From Tenodera sinensis (lineage: Eukaryota; Arthropoda; Insecta; Mantodea; Mantidae), in NCBI GenBank assembly GCA_030765045.1, contig CM060974.1, positions 47,534,839 to 47,598,838 of the forward strand: a DNA stretch of 64,000 nt, read 5' to 3'. Both the position numbers and the translations under genes were made by a program. Position 1 is the first letter of the stretch. Each line of letters starts with the position of its first letter. Of this stretch, positions 22,600 to 33,678 are shown in pieces. The notes below the pieces were generated by a model that saw only the letters and a list, made by a program, of their open reading frames with translations, had not been told where the DNA came from and did not search any database.

Positions 22600-25440
22600 T
22601 TTAGTCCTCTTTCAAAATTCCAAATGGCTCAACCATTCAAGAAAATCCTATGCTTGTTATTCTTCATAACTAAGCATTGCCAAGAGAAGTGACAAGTGAT
22701 ATGCACTTATGTTATTTTAGATTTAAAGTGATTAGGGTTTAAGGGCCCATCGTCAGCTAGGTCATTAGAGCCCCTTGAAGTTATAGCCATACAATCCAAA
22801 ATACCTATGTTATTCATGGCACTTCAAACACAATTTCAGAGAGAGGACTGTTTCACCTTGCACAAATGTAATGCTTTTACACACTAAATTGTAAATGGAA
22901 GCATATACAAACAGATACATACCATAACAATCTGTATGCAAAGGATGCATGAAAATTAATCACTCACACATGCACATGCTGTCACATTCACTCTCACACC
23001 CACTCTCACACTCTCTCACACACATGCTCTCTGTCAGATACACTCTCTCCCTCTCACACACTCACACCCTGTCAGTCTCACACACTCACACTCACTCTCT
23101 CACATTCACACTCACACACACACTCTTTCACTCTCTATCTGTCACACTCAGAGAGAGACAGAGATACAGACAAAATTAAACATGACAAAAATTATTAAAT
23201 TTGGGGTGACACTCAATTACTGCCACAGTTGTAAAGCAAGTGTAAATTCACTTCAGCTTGTAATACTTCAACAGTGTTTACTGTTGGACGATACTCAAGG
23301 TGTTGATACTGGTTTCACTGCACTAGAGTATTGAGCTCTTACAAATGGCTTCTATAAAAAGTAAATACTATGACTGGATATTTGTCATTTAAAGTTCATT
23401 CCTCCTTTGCTCTTCTGTAAGTGCTTTCAAAAGCTGGTATTATTTTAGCATTGGAAGCTGCTTAACGGCATTGAAACTTTGAGATATTTCACTCAAAAAC
23501 AAAGGGTTCATTTTGCCTATAAAATGATAGTGTTTATAAAGGCTCCAATAAAGTGAAAAGGAACCTCAATACGAAGAACTGACTCATGCATTCACACTAG
23601 TAAAATTTATATAATTGCCTTCAAAACATCTGTAATTCTTTTGCTGAATTTATTTTGAACAGTTGTTGCAAAGCTGACACTTTTTAAGTTATCCTGGTGG
23701 CCAAGAATCTCATTTTAACTGCAAATCTGAAAAAATGCAGCTTTAACACGCAGAAAGTAAATGTATCTCAATAATAAAGTTGCTGAAAATAAGGGGTGGA
23801 TAGGAAAACTTTTCACTAGCTATTTAAATCCTATCTACTTCAGTGTCATGAAAAGTGTAATAAAACATTTTGTTTTGGAAAATGAGTTCAAATCTCCTCC
23901 ACATCTGTGTTTATGTTTGTTTATTGGCTCTTTCTAACTGAAATGGACTCTCATGTTTGTGTCCTGGTGTGCAATTTTGCCCTCAACAAGATGTAAGAGG
24001 TTGGGAAACAAATTTTTATCAATCTTAAGAAAATTGGGAAAATTTTGTGAGTCCTCTAACTTCAATTCATTTTTTAGTAGACACATTATACTCAATCTGG
24101 GCCCTCTTTTCTTTAACTCCATGAATCTGTCCACCAGCATCTTACCCTTAGGACACATGTTTATTTTGCATACACTTTATGCATGCAATGTGCACATGGC
24201 TTAGCTTAACTAGGCACCTAATGGAACAACACACATGCTCAGCGTGTAATCAAGGTCACGAAATCAAAGAGTACATTAATCTTCAGAATTTAGAACGCAC
24301 ATAATCTGCAAGCTGTGTACACTCTGAACTGGCTAGCATAACCAGAGAACAAGTGAAACACATTTTGGTTGCGTTCTCCAAAAGCCAAGAGCCTCTACAA
24401 TTGCTAAAGTGGATACAGAGCGATTAATAAGTGAGGCTGAAATTCTTTCTCTGTTATGGGATACTACTTGTGATGTATACTAGGACAAGCATCCCTTTAT
24501 ATTTGAAAGAAGTTCATTAAATAACGAAGCTGACATTTGAAAATAATTTAAAATGTCAATATCTTCATGGAGTGGAGGATACAGTGTGTCAAAATGGCTG
24601 TGGTAATGCCTCTCGCTGTTAATTGGGTGTACCCACAGCCTTCTTCCTCTTTTCTTCTTTTTAACAAGAGATAGGTAAAAACCACTACAGCAATAACTTC
24701 ATCATCTTCTGTGTTGGAGAACTGAATGAGTGATAGAACGCAAGTGTTTCAGACATGTGTGTTTAGATCTCAAACACACATAAATATTAGGTGTGTAAAA
24801 GTGAATGCAAAAATTATGCTCGTGTGTCCTCAGTGCTGTACTCCATGTTTTTTCCTACTGACAGTCAGGAAAATATATCCCAAATGTTTTGTATACTTAA
24901 AATAACAATCACTACATCAATATTTGTGTCCACCATACCTTTTAATGTTTGCTGTATGAACTGTCATTTGTTTTTGGACCTAAATGCATTATAGTGTGAT
25001 AGAAATCATTCCTTTGGTGTAAAAAAGCAGTGAGCTACTTATAGCTTGTGGACTTCACTATGGCATACCACTTTAAAAATGTTAATAATTATTCTACCAA
25101 AAGAATAAGTAGGATGTTGGCATTAACAATTTCAGAATTCCGCTATCACAGCAATATCATGCATATGGTTTATTTGCAATAACCAGTAAAACTATTTATA
25201 AGGTGGTGTTAAATTATTTATCTAAAGCTTCTTAAATTACAAATGAAATAAGATTTTCTGGTTAGTCTTGGATACGAGCTGAACCATAAACAAATGTAAA
25301 TAATGAATTTCAATTATTTAAGTTATATAGAATTTAGACAGCTTTGTGGATTAAGACTTCTGTTACCCTTTGCTTGTGACATATTACAGCAACAGTCTTG
25401 ACTTTACGAGTGAACCCAATGCATAATAAAACATTCCTGA
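22600..25440. other. No gene; simple-sequence tract at 22970-23165
   Basis: About 2.8 kb without a recognisable gene. Bases 22970-23165 are a CA/CT-rich simple repeat (tctcacacactcacac type), whose open frame is an artefact. The remainder is AT-rich. Confidence 0.4.
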
Positions 25441-25443
25441 CAA

Positions 25444-25570
25444 ATTCAAGATGTTCTCAGGCTTTGAGCCAGGTGTAGTGATAAAGAACCATCTACATTT
25501 TGGGAGTGTGCATCTCTCTCGTCAATGGTTCTTCATCACAACTGGCTCAAAGCCCGAGAACATCTTGAAT
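25444..25570. repeat. Long hairpin, arms about 47 bp
   Basis: The left arm 25444-25489 (attcaagatgttctcaggc, then tttgagccaggtgtagtg and ataaagaacca) pairs with the right arm 25525-25570 with only a few mismatches. The loop is about 35 bases. A partial direct copy of the outer arm (ttcctgacaaaatttgca...) follows at 25600-25640. It resembles terminal structures of retroelements but its origin is not shown. Confidence 0.7.
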
Positions 25571-25644
25571 ATGTTTGTTGCCAGGAAAGCTTCAGACCAT
25601 ACATTCCTGACAAAATTTGCAATGTTGTCCTCGGGCATCACACA

Positions 25645-26660
25645 GTCATGTGTTCTACCAGTTCTGTGCTGTAATTGAAAATAGCAGGTGCACATGCAGA
25701 GTTGATTTTGAGATGCCAGAATAAAAACATCTCTGCAATGGGAAAGAAGACTGGAACAGAGCCTTACACACTGCAGCCTGCCTAACAGTAGCCATCATGG
25801 TTTTTAAGTGTCCTTAAAAGAGGGCTCCATGTCAAATTTACTGGCTGGTAAAAGAACCCTTGCAGGACAAAATTCCAGCACTTGATATCATCCTGACAAT
25901 TGAGTATTATTAACAAAAAGAATACTTAAAATACACAACTGAACATTATCTCATCAGCAGCCTTGATCATAGTGGTGAGATGGGATATTAGAGATCCTCC
26001 ATAAATATCAGTAACTGTTTAGCCATCCTTGAAGAAATGCTTACAGCTTACCACTATCACCATACACATGCTCCAGGACTGGCAAGCAGCTATTTCTGTC
26101 ACTATTATCACAAGACCATCACTGCCAAATTGTCACCATGACTGGAAAATGCCACCAGCTGCCTGCAGGAACTACAGAATGACATAAGAGCCAGCAGCTC
26201 ATTTCAGCAATTCATTGTTCATCATTCCACTGGAGTAATAGAGTATCCTATAGAAATATTGGGTTTCCAACCAGTAGTCATGACTACAGTGATGCCTTTG
26301 AGATCAGATTTAACATTCACTTTTGTTCTTCCTTCATTGTCACCTAACCTCTAAGACTGATGTCAGAGCACTTTCTCTTTTCTATAGCCTAGGACCTATT
26401 CTTTATGCGGTCCCATCCATTGGTCAGTAGCACTGCATCTTTCACATACTAACATGGATGATACAGCTGATCCATGCTAACCCTTTGGTGTCTGATTACC
26501 CTTTCTAAACTCTCCTTTTTAAATTTCAACTTTTCTTTCCTTACATGGCAGGATAAACAACTTTTCCCTTCTGCAACCCAAGTACCTTCCCCTTAAAAAA
26601 AATTATAAGTAGTTTCATACCATATCTTACAAATGAAATTTTGATAAGGCATAATACAGC
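25645..26660. other. No recognised feature
   Basis: Less AT-rich than average, but no open frame of note and no recognised repeat. Confidence 0.3.
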
Positions 26661-26661
26661 T

Positions 26662-27734
26662 TTTTAAAAATCTGATGTGTTGCACTCGCATGACTTTCTG
26701 TACTCTTGTAAACTCTTATTCCTATATCTTCTTTGCATTAGTTAAGATAAAGGTTTGTGCAAATTATCTTTTGCTTATTTCCTTGTAGGGGAATATTAGA
26801 ATACAGTAGGCCTTGTGCGATAGTCAAATCTTTTAAACCTTTGAGATTCTGCTCTCTTTGCACACTTGGCATATTGAAAAAATGAACAACGATGTTCCAT
26901 TTCACAGTTTTAAGTTTTCCAAAAATGAAACATATAACAAGGGATATCTCCAAAATGGTTCATTCTATTAAAAAAATTATTTGGACAATTGAGTGTTTCA
27001 GCAAGACCTACATTTTTTGTATATTAAGATTTTGTCTATCTCTTACGGTTTACAAGTTATTAAAAAATCATCCACAGTAAACAGGACTACATAGGCTATA
27101 GCCATAAAATTGAAAAGATACATTTCATTTGTCATACAAATATCTTAAACTTATGACATCTTAATCAAAATCGTTAGAGCCATTTTCAAGAAAATCAAAA
27201 TTTTCCATTTAAAGGGTAGTTTAGAGTGGGCCTATTTTCTTCAAAATCTTAATATTGCATCCTTGTTGTTGTAGTGTTTAACGCCCGCTTTTACTACTAC
27301 GGCACCGCAGGCGGTGACACTGATGATACATGAAGATGGAGCACCGGTGGAATGAGATGGCGGGGGAAACCGGAGTACCCGGAGAAAACCCACCCTGACG
27401 CCGCTTCGTCCATCACGAATACCACATGCGGGTCCCTGGGATTGAACCCCGGCCGCCTAGGTGGTAGGCGAGCACTCTAACCGCTCGGCCACGGCGCCGC
27501 CATATTGCATCCTTGAAAAACATTAAACTTATATACCAACTTTGGTTTTTAACCGACCTTACGTTTCTGAGTTATGCTGTACACACACACACACACTCAC
27601 TCTCTTTGTCTCTCTCTCAAAATGCTTTTTTTGGATTCAGGGGGTCTCAAAACATATATTTCTGGTGAAATCTCGACATTGAATTTCTGGGTGGAATACA
27701 ATACTTCCCCTACTTACCAGTAGAGAAAGTAAAA
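26662..27734 (+). repeat. Unclassified dispersed repeat, full copy interrupted by a SINE
   Basis: It runs from aaaaatctgatgtgttgc, then catgactttctgtactc, to accagtagagaaagt. The outer motif ACTTTCTCTACT and the inner-end motif AGTAGAGAAAGT are inverted copies of each other, suggesting short terminal inverted repeats. Excluding the SINE at 27266-27501, the unit is about 0.83 kb. It encodes no recognisable protein. Other copies are at 31099, 31813, 46370 (truncated) and 17380 (inverted). Confidence 0.75.
27266..27501 (-). mobile_element. tRNA-derived SINE (family S1)
   Basis: The minus-strand copy has the 14-bp direct repeat atattgcatccttg on both sides (27252-27265 and 27502-27515). It has the same head, body and (AAC)n tail as the 18242 copy and is nested in the unclassified repeat. 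Confidence 0.93.
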
Positions 27735-28440
27735 AGCAATACAGTGGGTCTACATGTGTAAAATTTTACAGACTATAAAGACATGTACGAAGAAAACATT
27801 ATTTTGAACTTGGTCCTGCTTTAAAGAAATCAGTTAACCTGGCTTATTTCACTTTTTCTTACATTAAATGCATGCACCTCATTTTGTTAATGATGACTAG
27901 ATCCCGGATTTTTATGTAATTACATATTTGAAATCCTGCATAATATTCCAATGAGAAGTAAACATGTTGGCAAATTATGTCATTTGGGACACCCTTACAA
28001 ATTTTTTTTACATATTTTGCACATTTCTACATAAAATGTACATATTTTCTGGATTTCGTTACAATTTTATTATTTTTTAAAAAATATTGTAGTCACATTA
28101 TAAACTACTGTTTTCACAAGTTTTGCTGAAAGCAACAACAATCAATCTGTGAAATAGGATGCAAGTTAAATTAAGAATGCTATAATAAGTGCCTCGCTTC
28201 GTTCTGATTGATGTCCGTTTATATCAAAGCAGGTGCTGCTCGACAATGTTGACCTCCAGTGTCACGTTTCTTGTAGGGCTTTGGGCATTTACAAGGACTG
28301 AAAAAATTGATTGTTCCCATTGTCACGGTAGTCGGCTTCTTGTAATATAATAGCTACGAGGAAATAAAGTGAGCTGCTGGACAACCATCGGTATAGCGAG
28401 GTGATAATACTGCAGTTAGTTTCTGGCACCAGTTGCATCC

Positions 28441-29555
28441 TTGCTATCCTGCAAGTTGAATACATGGGTGAAATTAAATAGCGCCTTTACAACCAACGGA
28501 AAAGTAATAGTCTGTCAAGCATGCGGTAAAAGAATTGGCTGTTCTATGAAATCTCAAATGGAACAACATATCAAAGGTGTTCTTCACATATGCAACAAAC
28601 ACCTGCAGTCTTCTAGAAAGCAAGTTCTGTTGACACAAATGCAACAGGAACTGTCCAGAAATTATTTTTTAAAGACTTGTGCAGTGCAATGTTTGCAGCT
28701 AATATTCCGCGGCATAAACTTCAAATTCCTCAATTTCATTCCTTTCTAGATAAATATTGCAAGAAAGTTATTTCTGACGAATCTACTCTGAGGAAAAAGT
28801 ATCTTCATGTGTGTTATGGAGAAGCAGTTGCTCATATACAGAATGAAATTGGAGACTCCAATATTTGCTTTGTCATCGATGAAACTACAGATGACATGGG
28901 TCGGTACATAGCAAATTTAATAGTAGGAAAACTAGATTCCAAATGTCCAGCAAAACCATTTCTAATCTGTTGCAAGGTGTTAGAACAAACAAATGGTTCT
29001 ACAATTGCAAGATTTGTAAATGATGGGATGAAGATTCTGTGTGTGTTAGGAAAATGTATTCAGATGCCGCAGCGTACTACATGATTAAAGCTGCTACTAC
29101 CCTTAAGGTTTTCTACCTGAATGTGCCTGCTTGGCCCATGCATTGCAACATGTTGCTGAAGTAGTAACAAGTAATTTTCCCTGTGTGAATAAGTTGATAT
29201 CGCTAACAAGAAAGGTCTTCATGAAAGCACCGCACAGAATTCAGTGCTATAAAAATCATCTGTGTGAGATGTAGGTCAAGAATTCAAAGCTGTGCTAAAC
29301 AGGAATCCAGGGTACTCTCAGCTTGTATACGTGTCTAAAGTGCTAAATGGTGACAGAGTCGATTTACTAAAACATTTCTGTGCAAATCAGATTCCTATGC
29401 TAAAATATGCTCCTATTACTTCCTGTGACGTGGAGAGAAGCCTGTCTGTGTATAAGAACATTTTATTGGATAGGAGACAAATAATGACCCCTGAAAATAT
29501 GGAAAAGTATATGGTTATTCACTGCATGTTGAAAGAAGCAAATTACTCAAAATGA
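28441..29555 (+). pseudogene. hAT transposase pseudogene 2
   Basis: The first frame begins with a C2HC/BED-like finger (CQACGKRIG...QMEQHIKG). An overlapping frame from about 28677 carries the core (ICFVIDETTDDMGRYIANLI) up to about 29084. After frame breaks, the C-terminal dimerisation block appears at 29292-29555 (YAPITSCDVERSLSVYKN and DRRQIMTPENMEKY). At least two frameshifts or stops separate the parts, and the middle is shortened compared with complete hAT transposases. Its sequence is clearly different from the hAT at 18.7-21.2 kb. Confidence 0.8.
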
Positions 29556-29976
29556 AAATGCCTGTTTGTTCATTGTATGTCAAGAGATAGAAAACTGAAA
29601 ATGCATCCACATTATAAAAGTTAATTATTTTGAATTGATTGTTTCGCTGAATGATAAATTAGTTCAGTATTTCAACATTGCTTTACCGTCTAAAATTTAA
29701 GTAAAATAATTATTTGAAATGAGTAAGTTTAATAAGCATAATCCAAAACACATATTTTTTATTTTGTAATTACCAACTTGAAAATAAATTTTAGGTAAAT
29801 TCTGAATAAAACAAAACGTTTTCCCTATAATTAATTCTATATTTAGTAAATTTTAACTTATTTACTTACAGACCCATCAAATTACAAAATTTTGGGTAAT
29901 TTGCAGTCTGCATTTAGATTTGAGGTGATAATCTTAGCATTTAGATTATTACATAATTTTACATATTTTGATGTCG

Positions 29977-30316
29977 TTATTTTTCCAACCTCTCCATAAA
30001 ATCTTAACCCTAACGTGCTGACCTGTCATGGCATGTAATACGTTCTGTGATTGGTAATCAGAGAATATGGTCGATGAATTTATTTTGATAACTCTTCTGG
30101 TCAGGTCGGTGAGACCCATAAACCAACGACAGGTGTGGTCCTCCAGACATTCTGGGGGTTGTGAGAGAGCAATGTGACCGCCAAAACATAAAAATATGGT
30201 GCTCTCTAAAACACGGTTACTATTACTGCTATTGCTCTCTTCAATATCATTGTGAAAAATATTGGAGAGCAAGAGGATTAATGACTTCATTATCAGAAAT
30301 TCAGCATTAGCTAACA
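29977..30316 (+). mobile_element. 340-bp retroposon with LINE-derived 3' tail
   Basis: It is flanked by the 14-bp direct repeat acatattttgatgt (29963-29976 and 30317-30330), so it inserted by target-primed reverse transcription into the hAT element. The last about 65 bp (gtgaaaaatattggagagc to cagcattagctaacaac) are the 3' end of the resident LINE. The first about 270 bp are unrelated to LINE coding sequence and recur, inverted, at 35072-35330. No tRNA, 7SL or 5S head is recognisable. Confidence 0.8.
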
Positions 30317-30401
30317 ACATATTTTGATGTTTTTGTTACATAAATATGTACATATTTTGCACCTTGATATTACATAAAAATCCGGGCTTTACTGATGACT
30401 A

Positions 30402-30528
30402 TATGTAGGTGGTATAAGCAATTCCTAAGTCTGAAGCAATTTCAGTTTTGATTTTGTGTGGATTAAGTTCCACCTCTTGTGTCAACTTTACTTTCTGATC
30501 TAGTGTATAACATTTCTTTTTTCTGTTC
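30402..30528. other. Short spacer between hAT and MITE
   Basis: Nothing recognised. Confidence 0.3.
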
Positions 30529-30536
30529 TTCATGGC

Positions 30537-30723
30537 CAGGGAGTGGGGTTTTAGTACGAAATCCATCAGATTAACCATGCATCTACAATGGAAGGGGAAG
30601 TGCCGGTGACCTTGCTGTGCAAGGTAGAGTGGAAGGCAGCACAGCCCTCAACCTACCTGCTGGCTCTATGCTCCATGCTGTTAATCTCATTCCTATGTTT
30701 ACTTACTAAAGCCCCACTCCCTG
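30537..30723. mobile_element. 187-bp MITE, hAT-like
   Basis: The 20-bp terminal inverted repeats read CAGGGAGTGGGGTTTTAGTA on the left and, inverted on the right, CAGGGAGTGGGGCTTTAGTA. Flanks ttcatggc (30529-30536) and atcatagc (30724-30731) agree at 6 of 8 positions, consistent with an aged 8-bp duplication. CAGGG ends plus 8-bp duplication indicate the hAT superfamily. There is no coding sequence. Confidence 0.8.
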
Positions 30724-31098
30724 ATCATAGCCGGTTAAACAATTGAGAAGTGAAAGACAAAACCACTGAAGACAGATGTCTGTTACACATCTACCAGCAG
30801 AACTGCTGTTACTATGTTACACCAATCATAGCGGCTCAATGAAGAACTCCTGGAAAAAATATAATAAAATGGACAAAAAGAAAAGAAACAGCAATTTCTA
30901 TTTGATGCAGCAATTTCCATCTTCTGCTATGCTCCTTGGGGACATTTAAAGAGTGCAGAACTTTACATATAACATCATTAGAGCAACTTCCAGATACTGT
31001 TATGCTTTAAACCTTTGCAAACATATACTTGAAACCCCAAGCATTTTGGTACTAAAAACAAAATGTAAAATTTTGTCAATTTTGGGCACATTTTCACC

Positions 31099-31811
31099 AT
31101 TTTCTGCTTAAAAAATCTGATGTGTACCACTCGCATGACTTTCTCTACTCATGTACTAACCATTCTTACAAACTCTTATTCCTATATTTTCTTCATGTTA
31201 AGATAAACATTTGTGCACATTATCTCATTGCTTATTTCCTTGTAGGTGCAAGGGGAATATGAGAATACAGTATGCTTAGTGCGATACTCAAATCTTTTAA
31301 AGCTTTAAGATTCTGTTCTCTTTGCACACTTAACATATAAAAAAATAAACAACGATGTTCCATTTCACAGAAGTTTTAAGTTTTCCAAAACTCGCACACA
31401 TAACAAGGAATCTCCGAAATGGTTCACTTTATAAGAAAATCTATTGAGACATAAATTGTGTATTTTAGCAAGGCAAGATCTACATTTTTTGTATAGTATG
31501 ATTTGGTCTATCTCTAACGGTTTACCAGTTATGCAAAAGTCATTCAGAGTAGATACGACTACAGGGACTATAGCCGGAAAATTCAAAATGTACATTTCAT
31601 TTGTCGCCAAAATATGTCAAACATGCCATTTTAATCAAAATCATTGGAACCATTTTAAAGAAAATCAAAATTTTTCACATACAGGGTAGTTTAGGGGGGT
31701 TAATTTCTTCAAAATCTTCATGTCACATTCTTGAAAGACATTAAACTTAAATACCAACTTCAGTTTTTTACCGACTTTTCGTTTTTGTTATGCTGTCCAC
31801 AGACAACACAG
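31099..31811 (+). repeat. Unclassified dispersed repeat, copy b (3' truncated)
   Basis: It starts aaaaaatctgatgtgtacc, then catgactttctctactc, and follows the 26662 copy block by block until about 31811, where the start of the next copy takes over. Its open frames are incidental. It lacks the final agtagagaaagt end. Confidence 0.75.
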
Positions 31812-31812
31812 A

Positions 31813-32626
31813 CCTTTTTCTCAAAATCTGATGTGTTGCACTCACATGACCTTCTGTACTCTTGTACTAACCATTCTTACAATCTCTTATTCCTCTACCT
31901 TCTTCGTGTTAGTTGAGACCAATATTTGCACAAATTATCCTGTTGCTTATTTCCTTGTACGTGCAAGGGGAATATTATAATACACTAGGCTTTGTGCGAT
32001 AGTCAAATATTTTAAAGCTTTGAGATTCCGTTTTCTTTGCATACCTAACATGTAAAAAAATGAACAACGATGTTCCATTTCACGAAAGTTTTAAGTTTTC
32101 CGGAACTGAGACATAACAAGGAATATCTCCGACATGGTTCACCCTACAAGAAAATTTATTGGGACATAAGTTGCATATTTTAGCAAGATCGACATTTTGG
32201 TGTAGTATGATTTGGTCTATAACTGTTTACCAGTTATGGAAAAGTCTTCCAGAGTACATACTACAGGGGCTATAGCCAGAAAATTCAAGATATACATTTC
32301 ATTTGTCACCAAAATATCTCAAACATGTCATTTTAATCAAAATCATTGGAACCATTTTAAAGAAAATCAAAATTTTCAAAAATTTTTCCATATACAGGGT
32401 AGTTTGGGTTGGGGTTATTTTCTTCAAAATCTTCGTTGAAAGACATTAAACTTAAATACCGACTTTTTGTTTTTGTTATGCTGCCCACACATACACGTGC
32501 AGACCTTTTTCTTAAAATGCTTTTTTTGTATTTAGGGTGTCTCAAAACATATTTCCGGTGAAATCTCAATATTGAATTTTTGGGTGGAATACAATACTTC
32601 CCCTACTTACCAGTAGAGAAAGCAAA
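31813..32626 (+). repeat. Unclassified dispersed repeat, copy c (tandem to copy b)
   Basis: It begins ctcaaaatctgatgtgttgc directly after copy b, giving a tandem period of about 720 bp, and ends ccagtagagaaagc at about 32625. The sequence is close to the 26662 copy, including the gtctcaaaacatat block near the end. Confidence 0.75.
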
Positions 32627-32629
32627 AAT

Positions 32630-32912
32630 GAGTCAATGGTCACTGATACATGGAGACTGTTTACAGAATAGCATTTTGGAATGAATATTTAAATTGTAGC
32701 AGAATGTATTTGCTCTTCAGTATATCTTGTTATTCCTAGAAACAGTACTGGTAATAAATAAGATAACTATATCAAGAAAATACTGGATAAGGTAGAAGTT
32801 TACAATGTTTTGCCTTATCAAGGAAAGTATTTTTTTGAGCATCAATATAGCCTTACGTATATCAGTTATGCAGCCATTTCTTCTAATTAAATTGTCTTTA
32901 AAATGGGAGAAA
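32630..32912. other. No recognised feature
   Basis: Under 300 bp of AT-rich sequence between the repeat and the SINE. Confidence 0.3.
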
Positions 32913-32927
32913 CCACTATAATAGTAA

Positions 32928-33266
32928 CCTGAGGTGCAACAGCCCTTTCTGGGCCAAGGCCTATCTCTCAGCTGCTGATTCTCCCATCTGTGCTCAGTAC
33001 AGGTAGCATGAGTGGGTTGCAGTACTGTAGGGTGAAACGTGGTCAGCGCCCCAAAGCCTCCAGTCTGCTTATACGATCCATGTAAATAGGGTCACTACTT
33101 TTCAACCAAATAGCTCCTAATTTGGGTCCTGAGGTACCTAATGAGGCTGAGTGCACCAAGACCAGGTTTCCCAGCAGTAGAAAATCCCCATGACACTACC
33201 AGGAATCGAACCAGGTCTCCTGTGTGGTAAGCAGCATACTGCCACCATGCCAAGGAGAGGATCAAC
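32928..33266 (-). mobile_element. tRNA-derived SINE, third family
   Basis: The minus strand starts with a tRNA-like head near 33260 (ttggcatggtggcagtatgc, then B box ggttcgattcc). Flanks ccactataatagtaa (32913-32927) and ccactatagtaa (33267-33278) look like a target-site duplication with a small indel. It is less AT-rich than its surroundings. Its sequence differs from S1 and from the 10.3-kb family. Confidence 0.72.
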
Positions 33267-33399
33267 CCACTATAGTAATTACAAATGTCTTGTAAAACTT
33301 TCTTTTATGAATCAAATTATGCAGTTTCAAAATATAACTATTGTATGGTTTTATAGTGCTGACCACCATTATTTGTATTTATACTTGCAAAATTATTAA

Positions 33400-33675
33400 A
33401 TCTCTTTCGAGAAATTTCACACAAACCTAATTTCAAAGTGGACCACTGAGAAAAGCCGTTCTTACACGTTTTCCAAGTATATTACTTTTCATCCACAATA
33501 GTATTCGTTTACTCCTTTTCTTACAAATTTAACACTTGTCTGACCTTTTTACACTCGTGTATGATATTACAATTTCAAATGTGACAAACATTTTTCTCAT
33601 AAATTTACACTTGCGAGTCTGTTTGAATCCTATAGGTTAAAATACACAATTTCATACTATCTCTTGTCCAAACTT
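33400..33675 (-). pseudogene. Decayed zinc fingers beyond the stop of the zinc-finger gene
   Basis: Past the stop, the minus strand still shows finger-like phrases at the expected spacing. The linker-like stretch cacttgtctgacctttttac (plus strand, 33533-33552) matches the intact linkers upstream, and caaatgtgacaaacatt and ctcataaatttacacttg correspond to the finger helix and CxxC positions. At least two fingers can be traced with frameshifts. The array was once longer and the present stop arose by an indel just after HEGKK. Confidence 0.65.
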
Positions 33676-33678
33676 TTC

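Larger units (their letters stand above)
27900..30393 (+). mobile_element. hAT-type DNA transposon 2 with target-site duplication and nested retroposon
   Basis: The terminal inverted repeats contain cccggatttttatgtaat (left, from about 27904) and the same sequence inverted at about 30373-30386. The flanks share gatgacta (27892-27899 and 30394-30401), an 8-bp duplication as expected for hAT. The interior carries a transposase pseudogene (28441-29555) and a 340-bp retroposon (29977-30316). The AT-rich subterminal regions repeat short phrases such as acatattttg. Confidence 0.85.

Noticed and set aside
22949..23179. Open frame rich in His, Ser and Leu
   Set aside because: It is a translation of a CA/CT simple repeat.
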